Part shown: one piece after another, positions 45,948 through 53,872 of the stretch
Layout of the letters: the number at the start of each line of letters is the position of its first letter
Numbering within the stretch: the first letter of the stretch is position 1
Origin: Algoriphagus limi
GTDB lineage: Bacteria; Bacteroidota; Bacteroidia; Cytophagales; Cyclobacteriaceae
Length of the DNA: 64,000 bases
Direction of reading: 5' to 3'
Assembly: GCF_024919275.1 (NCBI RefSeq)
Contig: NZ_JANWGH010000004.1
Location: forward strand, 25,517-89,516
The notes under the pieces: generated by a model
Told to the model about the DNA's origin: nothing
Database searches by the model: none
Seen by the model: only the letters and a program-made list of their open reading frames with translations
Position numbers and translations under genes: made by a program

Positions 45948-48506
45948 TTATTCTAGTATCTTTTGTGCCCTGCTTAGGTTGTCGCTTGCTTGAAGGATTT
46001 TGTTCTTTAAAACCGGATTGAAATCTGGTCTTGAATTGAGAAAATCCTGAACCATTTGATCGGCTTCGGGAGAATTGTATTGTCCGAAAGTATTGGAAGC
46101 CCAACCTTTCGGAAAGAAAATATCTCCTGTCCGCTGAATCTCTTCCATCAGTTCCAATGCAAGAGGGACAAGTTTAATACTTTCTTTTTGTCTTATTGGA
46201 TGATGAATGAAGCCACAGGCAGAAAGTACCCAAGACTCTTTTTCCCGATTCTTGGCATCTTTAAAAGACAAAAATAAAGCATCCCGATCTTCCACCTTGC
46301 TTGAAAGAGCTGGTCTTAGAAAATCAAATCTTGCCAAACGATCAGAATTAGTAATTCGGGACCTTTCTTGATCTAATATCCCTTCTGATTTTGGATGTCC
46401 AAAAAGTGCCAGGTTCATTGCCAGACTGGTGAAATTATCCGGACTCAAATTCAAGTTTTGAATAGCTAGGTCCTTATTCCAGATTTTATAGAGTTTATTT
46501 TGTCCTTCTTCAGTAAAAGCAATTCCACTGTAGAGATTATAGAGGGACTTCTTTACGTTTGATTTGAGGTCCTGATTTAACCTTTCCCAAATCAAGGCTT
46601 CCATCATTTCTGCTTCCATTATCCTTGATTCCTCGCCCAAAAACGTCCAGAATAGCGTACTTGCCTGTCCAGCTATCAATCGGAGGATGATCTCGTTATT
46701 TTCCTGCTGTAATCCTGCCTTGATTACTTCTAGATTTTTTGATGGCTTAACATCTCCATTCAGGGTGTTTTCAAATAGATTAAGAAAAGCACTTGCGCGA
46801 CTAACTTCATTTTCGATACTTGGAATTCGATCCAGGTAGGCTTCATCTATCGGAAATACCCCATATCCTAATCCGTTGCTGTTATAAAGAATTGCTAAAG
46901 GCTTGACCAATCCTTTTGCCTCCTGAATCTCAACTGAACGGCCTTTCATTGATACAGGAATCACTTTATCTCCTTCTTCATAGATCAACGTCACTTCAAA
47001 AAGTTGAGGCCAGACTTTATGACTTCCGTCTTCTGCCTGTTGTGAAAGCGAGAGAGATTCGATTTTTCCAGTAACATCCAGTTTCAATTCTTGCGAAAAT
47101 ATTGGCCTACTGGACTGATTCACCCAAACTTCGCTCCAAGCCATTAGGTCTTCAGGAGTTTGCTGATCGAGCAATTGTACTAGGTCATTCCACTCCGCAT
47201 TTCCATCCGCAAAATTTTTGATATAAGCTTGAATTCCTTTTCTGAACGCTTCTTCTCCCATCAAAGTCTCTAGCTGTCGCATCATGATTGGAGCTTTGTT
47301 GTAGATGATTCCACCGTAAAGCGAACCTGCATTCTTGAGGTTTGCCAGCTCCTGACGAATAGGATTGGTGCCTTTGGTCCGGTCTTCGGAATAGGCTCCT
47401 GGATATAAAGAGGTAAGGAAAAGTAAATCATGATTGATTTCTGGAAAAGCTGGATTAGCGATTTTCCCAGCCATGAAATTGGCAAAAACCTCTTTCATCC
47501 AGACATCATTAAACCACTTCATGGTGACCAAATCCCCAAACCACATGTGGGCAGTTTCATGTCCAATCAACTTTGCTCGACTCAATAACTCCGAATCTGT
47601 AGCATTGGGATCTAAAAACAACGAACTTTCTCTATACTGAATTGCTCCAACATGTTCCATGCCTCCATATTGGAAAATCGGAATAGTTGCAAAATCGAGT
47701 TTTTGAAATGGGAATTTGTAATCCGTGTATTCTTCCAAAAATGAAACAGATTGCTGGTGAAGCCGGAAAATCTCAGGAATACTGGCCTTTATTTTTTCCT
47801 CATTGGTTTCCCTGTAAAGCATATGCAACGGAAACCCTTCTATAGAGCTAGCTTCCTCAAATTTGCCGGCAACAAAGGAAAACAAATAAGTGCTCATCAA
47901 GTCCGACTTCGCAAACTCATGAATGTAAAACTCACTATTCTTAGTTTTTTGAACCAAAGGAGCTCCAGCCAAAACTTTCCAGTCTTTGGGAGCGGAGACT
48001 TTAAGGGTATAATTAGCTTTTAGATTTGGCTGATCAAAGCAAGGAAAAAGCGTACTGGCTCGATCGGGAACTAGTAAAGTATATAGAAACTCATCGTTCC
48101 TATTCAGGGACAAATCACCTGCAATGAATTCAATCTCAATTTGATTTTGTCCTTTCTGGAGGTATTTATTCGAAATTATCAAATGTTCCTGCTCATGAAG
48201 GATTTCTGCCGAACTCCCATTCACTTTCAGGATTTTTACTTTCTCTCCAGACTCATTGAAATCCAAAATCAAGGGATGCTGAAGATCTGAAAGGATAAGA
48301 TCAAGAGTCAGCCTGGAGGGAATCGGTTCTTCTTTCTTTTCAGGAATAGAAAATTCTAATTGGTAATGAATCTGGCTAATCTGCTGGCTTCGGTAATCAG
48401 CAAGTTCTTTTGAAATTCCCGGATCATAAAAATGCTCATCAGAAACAGGTTCGGCGCAACTGATCAAAATCAAAGTCAAGCAAAGGATGGGCAGGATGTT
48501 TTTCAT
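45948..48506 (-). CDS. M1 family aminopeptidase, lipoprotein
   Basis: 852 residues. Lipoprotein signal peptide with lipobox LISC (Cys17). GGMEH at 281-285, zinc ligands H316, E317 signature with H320 (GHETAHMWFGDL) and E339 (WMKEVFANF) with HExxH-x18-E spacing; a long helical C-terminal domain follows (about 540-850). This is the full PepN-like architecture, anchored in the periplasm. It differs from the shorter exported M1 enzyme at 33.7 kb. It removes N-terminal amino acids from peptides. Confidence 0.93.
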   Translation of the reverse strand: MKNILPILCLTLILISCAEPVSDEHFYDPGISKELADYRSQQISQIHYQLEFSIPEKKEEPIPSRLTLDLILSDLQHPLILDFNESGEKVKILKVNGSSAEILHEQEHLIISNKYLQKGQNQIEIEFIAGDLSLNRNDEFLYTLLVPDRASTLFPCFDQPNLKANYTLKVSAPKDWKVLAGAPLVQKTKNSEFYIHEFAKSDLMSTYLFSFVAGKFEEASSIEGFPLHMLYRETNEEKIKASIPEIFRLHQQSVSFLEEYTDYKFPFQKLDFATIPIFQYGGMEHVGAIQYRESSLFLDPNATDSELLSRAKLIGHETAHMWFGDLVTMKWFNDVWMKEVFANFMAGKIANPAFPEINHDLLFLTSLYPGAYSEDRTKGTNPIRQELANLKNAGSLYGGIIYNKAPIMMRQLETLMGEEAFRKGIQAYIKNFADGNAEWNDLVQLLDQQTPEDLMAWSEVWVNQSSRPIFSQELKLDVTGKIESLSLSQQAEDGSHKVWPQLFEVTLIYEEGDKVIPVSMKGRSVEIQEAKGLVKPLAILYNSNGLGYGVFPIDEAYLDRIPSIENEVSRASAFLNLFENTLNGDVKPSKNLEVIKAGLQQENNEIILRLIAGQASTLFWTFLGEESRIMEAEMMEALIWERLNQDLKSNVKKSLYNLYSGIAFTEEGQNKLYKIWNKDLAIQNLNLSPDNFTSLAMNLALFGHPKSEGILDQERSRITNSDRLARFDFLRPALSSKVEDRDALFLSFKDAKNREKESWVLSACGFIHHPIRQKESIKLVPLALELMEEIQRTGDIFFPKGWASNTFGQYNSPEADQMVQDFLNSRPDFNPVLKNKILQASDNLSRAQKILE

Positions 48507-48576
48507 TCCGAAACCTTGCGAAAAAGTGTTTGAATAACAAGAGGAATTTTTTCAGAATGTAGTCCAAACCTTTAAA

Positions 48577-48621
48577 AACAAAAAAGCAGGCAGATCGACC
48601 TGCTTTATGTGATCCCGCTGG
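48577..48621 (-). pseudogene. tRNA-Lys 3'-end remnant with duplicated terminator
   Basis: 45 bases matching 48705-48749 at 40 positions. The copy includes the terminator hairpin (AGCAGG / CCTGCT at 48585-48604) and about 14 bases of the tRNA-Lys 3' end. The rest of the tRNA is missing; the sequence runs directly into the repeat at 48617. Confidence 0.7.
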
Positions 48622-48676
48622 TCCCGATCTTTTTCGGGACGATATCATTTCATTCATCGGGACAGGCTTCTCGCCC
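48608..48676. repeat. Dispersed repeat, copy A
   Basis: A 31-base block (48617-48647) is identical to 49092-49122, and a 22-base block (48655-48676) matches 49141-49162 at 21 positions. The first block holds the hairpin GTCCCGA / TCGGGAC. The two copies differ in the length of the middle section (7 versus 18 bases). Confidence 0.85.
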
Positions 48677-48706
48677 CGCTTCTGGTTGACTATTATTTCC
48701 TGAAAA

Positions 48707-48732
48707 TAAAAAAGCAGGCCGATTGACCTGCT
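48707..48732 (-). terminator. Terminator of the tRNA array
   Basis: On the - strand AGCAGG / CCTGCT stem followed by T6. Six bases after the last tRNA-Lys. Confidence 0.8.
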
Positions 48733-48737
48733 ATTTG

Positions 48738-48810
48738 TGATCCCGCTGGGGCTCGAACCCAGGACCCTAACATTAAAAGTGTTATGCTCTACCAGCTGAG
48801 CTACGGAATC
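48738..48810 (-). tRNA. tRNA-Lys (TTT), downstream copy
   Basis: 73 bases. Acceptor GATTCCG / CGGGATC (one T-G pair), anticodon stem TAACA / TGTTA with loop CTTTTAA (anticodon TTT), T loop TTCGAGC. Same gene body as the copy at 49184-49256. Confidence 0.95.
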
Positions 48811-48821
48811 AAACTATCAAA

Positions 48822-48843
48822 TAAAAAGCGGATTGACTCCGCT
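48822..48843 (-). terminator. Terminator-like hairpin after tRNA-Arg
   Basis: On the - strand AGCGGA / TCCGCT then T5. It lies inside the array between tRNA-Arg and tRNA-Lys; it may be a processing or partial termination site. Confidence 0.6.
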
Positions 48844-48850
48844 CATAAAG

Positions 48851-48924
48851 TGATCCTGTCAGGACTCGAACCTGAAACCTACTGCTTAGAAGGCAGTTGC
48901 TCTATCCAGTTGAGCTACAGGACC
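48851..48924 (-). tRNA. tRNA-Arg (TCT)
   Basis: 74 bases. Acceptor GGTCCTG / CAGGATC with one G-T pair, D arm, anticodon stem ACTGC / GCAGT with loop CTTCTAA (anticodon TCT), T arm TCAGG-TTCGAGT-CCTGA. Confidence 0.95.
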
Positions 48925-48935
48925 TGGAAAATAAG

Positions 48936-49010
48936 TCGGGGTGGCAAGATTCGAACTTGCGACCTCCACATCCCAAATGTGGCGCGATAACCGGGCTACG
49001 CTACACCCCG
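48936..49010 (-). tRNA. tRNA-Pro (TGG)
   Basis: 75 bases. Acceptor CGGGGTG / CACCCCG, anticodon stem CCACA / TGTGG with loop TTTGGGA (anticodon TGG), T arm GCAAG-TTCGAAT-CTTGC. Confidence 0.95.
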
Positions 49011-49082
49011 AACTTTTTAACTCCTTAATGTTGGCCTCAGGAATTTTCCTGATTGAATTCCCAATCGTTATTGGGCATTCTT

Positions 49083-49162
49083 TGTGAACCTGCTGGTCCC
49101 GATCTTTTTCGGGACGATATCAACTTGCTTCGCTTCGTTTCATCGGAACAGGCTTCTCGCCC
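49083..49162. repeat. Dispersed repeat, copy B
   Basis: Second copy of the element at 48608-48676; see there. It starts with TGTGAACCTGCTGG, a degenerate relative of the tRNA-Lys 3' end TGTGATCCCGCTGG. Between this copy and tRNA-Pro lies a further small hairpin CCCAAT / ATTGGG. Confidence 0.85.
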
Positions 49163-49183
49163 AAACTCCCTTTAAGGTTTTTG

Positions 49184-49256
49184 TGATCCCGCTGGGGCTC
49201 GAACCCAGGACCCTAACATTAAAAGTGTTATGCTCTACCAGCTGAGCTACGGAATC
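49184..49256 (-). tRNA. tRNA-Lys (TTT), upstream copy
   Basis: 73 bases, identical body to 48738-48810. First gene of the leftward tRNA array Lys-Pro-Arg-Lys. Confidence 0.95.
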
Positions 49257-49352
49257 AGATTGTAGAATTTCATCGCTGAAATTCCTTGTGAAAACTTGTC
49301 AAATCAAGCTCCCTACCTTGCTTTTTGGTAGATCATTGCCGTAATTGGACTG

Positions 49353-49382
49353 CAAATTTATGACTCTGGATTTTAAATGCAA
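49353..49382 (-). promoter_or_regulatory. Candidate promoter of the tRNA array
   Basis: Reading leftward: TTG (49382-49380), 19-base spacer, TAAATTTG (49360-49353). It lies about 100 bases before tRNA-Lys and overlaps the start codon of the rightward SH3-domain gene at 49377. The leader between contains a perfect 8 bp hairpin at 49265-49284. Confidence 0.65.
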
Positions 49383-50102
49383 AACGACAAGTCAATCTTT
49401 CTGGTAAAAGTTTCTTTGTTTTTTATTTTACTTTTGCAAGTCACTTGTAATCAAGTGTTTGCAAATGATCTTATGAAGGCAGATTCTCTGTTTGAGAACA
49501 GGAGCTACAAGGAAGCAATGGAGATTTACGTCCCAAATTATCAGAATGGCCTCTTTTCGCCCGCCATGCTTTTAAAAATGGCCTTCATTGCTGAAGGTAT
49601 GGGAGACAAAGAACAAGCAACGCTTTACCTTGGAAAGTACTACGATCTAAACCCTAATCCTCAGATCATTGAGAAAATAAAAACCCTTACAGGCCAGACT
49701 AGTCTCAGCGGTTATGAGGTTAGTGATAAGGATCGTTTTATTCTTTTTTTGGTGGAGTACAAAGAATCAATTCTTTTCGTCCTATCGGGTCTCCTTTTGA
49801 TTTCTTTGGGAATGACGATTTGGACCAAATGGAAAAAAAATACCTCTACGAATTATTGGCCGGTTGTTACTCTTATAATCGTAATCTTTTTAGTAAATAA
49901 TTTTTTGGTTGAGCCTAGATCAGGACTGGTGACGCACAGTCCTTCTTATATTGTATCGAAGCCTACTGCAGGAGGGGATTTGTTGGAGCAAATTGAACCG
50001 GGGCATCGCTTGAAAATTCGCTCATCGAAGGATATTTGGTATGAAATCGAATGGAAAAATAGAGTAGCTTATATTCGAAAAGACCAGGTTACTAGAATGT
50101 AA
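49377..50102 (+). CDS. TPR and SH3 domain membrane protein (BatE-like architecture)
   Basis: 241 residues. Signal peptide or anchor at 8-29, TPR-like helices at about 33-105 (KADSLFENRSYKEAMEIY), two membrane segments (about 128-147 and 160-178), and a C-terminal bacterial SH3 domain (HRLKIRSSKDIWYEIEWKNR). TPR-membrane-SH3 is the layout of BatE aerotolerance proteins, but the Bat operon is not here, so I only note the resemblance. ATG 49377 overlaps the leftward tRNA promoter. Ends before a long terminator hairpin. Confidence 0.75.
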   Translation: MQNDKSIFLVKVSLFFILLLQVTCNQVFANDLMKADSLFENRSYKEAMEIYVPNYQNGLFSPAMLLKMAFIAEGMGDKEQATLYLGKYYDLNPNPQIIEKIKTLTGQTSLSGYEVSDKDRFILFLVEYKESILFVLSGLLLISLGMTIWTKWKKNTSTNYWPVVTLIIVIFLVNNFLVEPRSGLVTHSPSYIVSKPTAGGDLLEQIEPGHRLKIRSSKDIWYEIEWKNRVAYIRKDQVTRM

Positions 50103-50124
50103 TTTAGTTTTGAAAAGACATAAA

Positions 50125-50192
50125 AAATCCTTCCTAAAATAAGTTGCAGCTAAGTTCTAGCATTCAACTGATTCAGGAAGGATTTCTATTTT
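50125..50192. terminator. Long bidirectional terminator
   Basis: AAATCCTTCCT / AGGAAGGATTT outer stem (11 bp, 50125-50135 and 50175-50185) enclosing a second stem AGTTG / CAACT. T runs follow on both strands, between the convergent SH3 and DUF1080 genes. Confidence 0.8.
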
Positions 50193-50942
50193 TTAAAGTT
50201 CTTTGATTCGGATATTTCTGAAGTGTACTACGTCACCATGATCTTGAAGTGCGATTCTTCCTTTTTTGAATTTTCCAAAGCCAGGCATATCCTTGAATTT
50301 GCTATCAGCAATCAAAGCTTCCCACTCTGGGGTCCACATAGTGGTTTTCACCACGTCAACACCATTCAATCGAAGGGTTAGATTTCCGTTATCAGCAATG
50401 ATTTCGGCTAAGTTCCACTCTCCAACAGGTTTTACAGTCTCTTCGCTGCTCACAATCAAATCATATAAATCCCCAGCTCGATGGCTGATAATCTGGGCAT
50501 CAGGATGTCCATCATTGTCAAGTACCTGCATTTCTGGGCCAGTTTGCCAGCAGTAATCATATTCAGGTGATTCATTGACAAAGAAGATAATCCCGCTATT
50601 TCCATTTGGAGCAATCTTCCACTCAGCTTGGAAGTGGAAATTTTCAAACTCCTGATCAGTTACAATGTCTCCACCGTCACCAGTTTGCCAGCCATCTTTA
50701 TTGGCAGCATCAAGGTAAAGCTCTCCATTTTCGATTTTCCAGGCATTTCCTACTTCGCCTCCACCGTATTTATGCCATCCGTTGAAGGTTTGTCCATCGA
50801 AAAGAGAGATCCACTCGCTTTCTGGTTCGGCAGTAGTTTCCATTTGAACCTCGGTTTCTTCCACTGTTTCAGTTTTTGGGCCTGAACATGCCCCAGCCAT
50901 CAAGAAGGCAAGGCCTCCAATAACATATCTGAATTTAACCAT
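50193..50942 (-). CDS. DUF1080 (3-keto-disaccharide hydrolase) lipoprotein
   Basis: 249 residues from ATG 50942; the frame opens earlier at 50990 inside the cytochrome gene. Lipobox GAC near residue 19 marks a lipoprotein. The concanavalin-like DUF1080 fold shows SLFDGQTFNGWHKYGG, NFHFQAEWKI, NSGIIFFV, ALQDHGDVVHFRNIRIKEL, the usual family landmarks. The family PF06439 is called 3-keto-disaccharide hydrolase: it cleaves glycosides after position 3 has been oxidised. It is last of the leftward operon with a Gfo/Idh dehydrogenase, a TIM-barrel isomerase and a cytochrome c. Confidence 0.88.
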   Translation of the reverse strand: MVKFRYVIGGLAFLMAGACSGPKTETVEETEVQMETTAEPESEWISLFDGQTFNGWHKYGGGEVGNAWKIENGELYLDAANKDGWQTGDGGDIVTDQEFENFHFQAEWKIAPNGNSGIIFFVNESPEYDYCWQTGPEMQVLDNDGHPDAQIISHRAGDLYDLIVSSEETVKPVGEWNLAEIIADNGNLTLRLNGVDVVKTTMWTPEWEALIADSKFKDMPGFGKFKKGRIALQDHGDVVHFRNIRIKEL

Positions 50943-50946
50943 GGTT

Positions 50947-51375
50947 TTATTTTTTAAGCAATAATACATAGCGGACCATGTCCTTTGCATCTTCCTCGCT
51001 TAGTCCCGGATGGGCAGGCATTGGCACTTCTCCCCAAACACCAACTCCTCCTGCAATTACTTTTGATGCGAGCATCTCAACATTTTCCTCTGTGCTTTCA
51101 TATTTGGCAGCAACTTCAGCATAAGAAGGACCTACGATTTTTCGCTCAACCATATGACAAGATTGACAATCAGAACCCTTTACTTTTTCGAGTCCCTTTA
51201 TATAAATGGGATCGTCTTGATATTTTTCCTCCAAGCTTACTTCTTTAGCAGGTGCGGGAGTACTTACGGTTTCTTCGGAGGCTGTTTCAGTAGAAGTGGA
51301 ACTACCACCTCCACAAGCAAAAGCTACACTTGCTAGTGCCAAAAGTCCGAAGCTAATTTGATTTTTGATTTTCAT
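50947..51375 (-). CDS. Cytochrome c lipoprotein (small monohaem)
   Basis: 142 residues. Lipobox AFAC (Cys21) followed by a Ser/Thr/Glu-rich linker (22-50). One haem-binding CQSCH at about 70-74 and a distal Met in VPMPAHPGLSEEDA. This is the small class I cytochrome c of Bacteroidota. It lies 4 bases upstream of the DUF1080 gene. A periplasmic electron acceptor for the divergently encoded GMC flavoprotein is a reasonable inference. Confidence 0.9.
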   Translation of the reverse strand: MKIKNQISFGLLALASVAFACGGGSSTSTETASEETVSTPAPAKEVSLEEKYQDDPIYIKGLEKVKGSDCQSCHMVERKIVGPSYAEVAAKYESTEENVEMLASKVIAGGVGVWGEVPMPAHPGLSEEDAKDMVRYVLLLKK

Positions 51376-51397
51376 GTATTTTAAAATTGATAGATAA

Positions 51398-52450
51398 TTA
51401 GATTCCTAAGATTTTTTTGTTGAAGGCTTCATCTGCGCCTGTTCCGGCAAAGTCATCAAAAGCTTTTTCGGTTACGCGAATAATGTGAGACTGTATGAAT
51501 GGAGCGCCTTCTGCTGCTCCCTGTTCTGGATGCTTGATGGCGCACTCCCATTCCAAGACTGCCCAGCCGTCGTAATCGTATTGCGAAAGTTTGCTAAAAA
51601 TTCCGCCAAAATCAACTTGTCCGTCCCCTAAAGATCTAAATCTTCCGGCGCGGTCTACCCAGCCTTGGAAACCACCATAGACACCTTGTTTTCCTGTTGG
51701 ATTGAATTCAGCGTCTTTTACGTGGAACATTTTGATTCGCTCATGATAAAAGTCGATAAACTGCAGGTAATCCAAACATTGAAGAACAAAGTGACTTGGA
51801 TCGTAAAGGATATTGGCTCGCTTGTGGTTGTTTACTTTTTCTAAGAACATTTCAAAAGTAATCCCATCGTGCAAGTCCTCTCCTGGGTGTAGTTCATAGC
51901 AAACATCCACTCCATATTTGTCAAATTCATCCAAAATAGGAGTCCATCTTTTCGCTAATTCCGTAAATCCGGTATCCACCAAACCAGCTGGTCTTTGAGG
52001 CCAAGGATAAACTGTGTGCCACATCAAAGCACCGGAGAAGGTAGCATGTGCATTTAATCCCAAGTTATGAGAAGCTTTTGCAGCGTATTTCAACTGTTGG
52101 GTAGCCCACTCGCTTTTGGCTTTTAGGTCACCTGCCATAGATGCCGGAGCAAATCCATCAAACAGTTCATTGTATGCTGGATGAACAGCAACTAATTGCC
52201 CCTGTAAATGGGTGGAAAGCTCTGTGATGACTAATCCAGCTTCTTCAACAGTTCCAGCAATTTCGTCTGCGTAATCTTTGCTTTCTGCAGCTTTTTGAAG
52301 ATCGATCATTCGGGAATCCCAAGAAGGAATCTGAACACCTTTATAGCCTAAATCAGCCATGTAATTGCAGATGTTTTTCAGGTTGTTGAAAGGCTCTTTA
52401 TCATCAGCAAACTGAGCCAGAAATATGGCAGGTCCTTTTATAGTTTTCAT
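51398..52450 (-). CDS. Sugar phosphate isomerase/epimerase-like TIM barrel
   Basis: 350 residues of the xylose-isomerase-like TIM barrel type. Metal-site landmarks: ELHPGED (Glu), LYDPSHF (Asp), MFHVKDAEF (His) and VLEWECAI (Glu). No signal peptide, so cytoplasmic. Typical partners in Bacteroidota are Gfo/Idh dehydrogenases, as here (31 bases downstream of one). Epimerisation or isomerisation of an oxidised sugar is inferred from context; the exact reaction is unknown. Confidence 0.88.
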   Translation of the reverse strand: MKTIKGPAIFLAQFADDKEPFNNLKNICNYMADLGYKGVQIPSWDSRMIDLQKAAESKDYADEIAGTVEEAGLVITELSTHLQGQLVAVHPAYNELFDGFAPASMAGDLKAKSEWATQQLKYAAKASHNLGLNAHATFSGALMWHTVYPWPQRPAGLVDTGFTELAKRWTPILDEFDKYGVDVCYELHPGEDLHDGITFEMFLEKVNNHKRANILYDPSHFVLQCLDYLQFIDFYHERIKMFHVKDAEFNPTGKQGVYGGFQGWVDRAGRFRSLGDGQVDFGGIFSKLSQYDYDGWAVLEWECAIKHPEQGAAEGAPFIQSHIIRVTEKAFDDFAGTGADEAFNKKILGI

Positions 52451-52481
52451 GGTTTGATTGAATTTTAGGTTTAATAGTTAA

Positions 52482-53651
52482 TTACTTCTCCACAATAAAT
52501 GGAGTCCATTTGTAATCAGTTTCAGTGCTTTTTAGAACATGGTCAATAAAGGCCATGCCTCTTATGCCATCTTCGATGCCAGGATAATCTTCCCATTCTG
52601 GTTTTGGTGTCTCTCCGGCACGCTCAGCATAAATGCAGCGAGCAAAATTGCGGTACAAATTGGCAAATGCCTCTACATATCCTTCAGGGTGGCCAGCTGG
52701 TGTCCGGGTGTTTTCCTGAGCAAGAGATCCAAGATACCCCGTACCGGCTCTAAAAATTTGTGCAGGTTGGCCAGGGAAGCGGACGATCAAGGAATTATTG
52801 TCTTCCTGCTGCCATTCAATTCCTCCTTTATCTCCAAATACCCGGATTTTCAAATTGTTTTCTAGCCCTGTGTCAGTTTGGGATGCCATTAATACTCCAG
52901 AGGCTCCATTATTAAATCTCATGAGCACTACTCCATCATCATCAATTGGACGTCCTTCCACTTTAATATAGAGGTCGGCACAAACTTTCTCTACTTGAAG
53001 TCCCGAAACATATTCGGCTAGATGAAAGGCGTGAGTTCCGATATCACCCATACATCCCGCTAATCCATTTCGCTTAGGATCAGTTCTCCACTCTGCTTGC
53101 TTGTTGTCCTCCCTTTCTAGTAGCTTGTAAAGCCATCCTTGTGGATATTCCACATAGACTTTATGGATTTTTCCAAGCTGACCTTCTTCGATCATTTGCT
53201 TGGCTTGCTTGATCATTGGATATCCACTGTAGGTATGGGTAAGCAAGAATTTTCGATCGCTATTTTTTACGATGTGATACAATTCTTTTGCCTCCTGATA
53301 ATTTAGGGTCAAAGGCTTGTCTAAAACCACATGGAACCCAGCTCGGATTGCTTTGGCGGTCGGATCAAAATGTACATTGTTTGGGGTAACAATTACTACT
53401 ACATCGATCCGCTCTGATTCCGGGAGTTGAAGTTCTTTCTCAAACATTTCATCGTAGCTGGAATATACCCGAGAAGGGTCTACCATCAGTTCTTCTCCTC
53501 GTTTTTTTGATTTTTCAGGGTTTGATGAAAAAGCTCCCGCAGCAAGTTCGAAAAGTCCGTCCATCAGGGCTCCATTCAAGTGAATTGCACCGATAAATGA
53601 ACCCGGACCTCCTCCTACGAGACCGATTTTGAGTTTCTTATTTGTCGACAT
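52482..53651 (-). CDS. Gfo/Idh/MocA family oxidoreductase
   Basis: 389 residues. Rossmann N-terminus KIGLVGGGPGSFIGAIHL (G-G-G-P-G-S), VVLDKPLTLN in the place of the EKP motif with catalytic Lys, and CMGDIGTHAFHLAEYV with the C-terminal domain histidine. NAD(P)-dependent oxidation or reduction of a sugar or inositol. First gene of the leftward operon, start ATG 53651. No Tat signal, so cytoplasmic. The 221-base divergent region to the MFS gene holds promoters that I could not place. Confidence 0.9.
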   Translation of the reverse strand: MSTNKKLKIGLVGGGPGSFIGAIHLNGALMDGLFELAAGAFSSNPEKSKKRGEELMVDPSRVYSSYDEMFEKELQLPESERIDVVVIVTPNNVHFDPTAKAIRAGFHVVLDKPLTLNYQEAKELYHIVKNSDRKFLLTHTYSGYPMIKQAKQMIEEGQLGKIHKVYVEYPQGWLYKLLEREDNKQAEWRTDPKRNGLAGCMGDIGTHAFHLAEYVSGLQVEKVCADLYIKVEGRPIDDDGVVLMRFNNGASGVLMASQTDTGLENNLKIRVFGDKGGIEWQQEDNNSLIVRFPGQPAQIFRAGTGYLGSLAQENTRTPAGHPEGYVEAFANLYRNFARCIYAERAGETPKPEWEDYPGIEDGIRGMAFIDHVLKSTETDYKWTPFIVEK

Positions 53652-53872
53652 AGGTCTTTAGGTTATTTTGGATTGAAAATAGATGATTCAGTCAAAAAAA
53701 GCCATTTTCAAGATTCGTAATTCGATTTTCTTTACCAAGAGTAACATCTGGTTATGAATGGCTTTGCCAAAATAATTTTTGGCCTAATTTCACAAATTCA
53801 ACTGACTTGCTTAAAATACGGTAAATTCACCGAATTCTAAATTATAAATCTTTTTTATCCGAACCCTTCCTT

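Noticed and set aside
48617..48647. CRISPR repeat
   Set aside because: Only two copies, 475 bases apart, with tRNA genes between them; no spacers and no cas genes.
48784..48990. 68-residue rightward frame over tRNA genes
   Set aside because: It reads through three tRNA genes on the opposite strand; the peptide is of the common spurious tRNA-derived kind.
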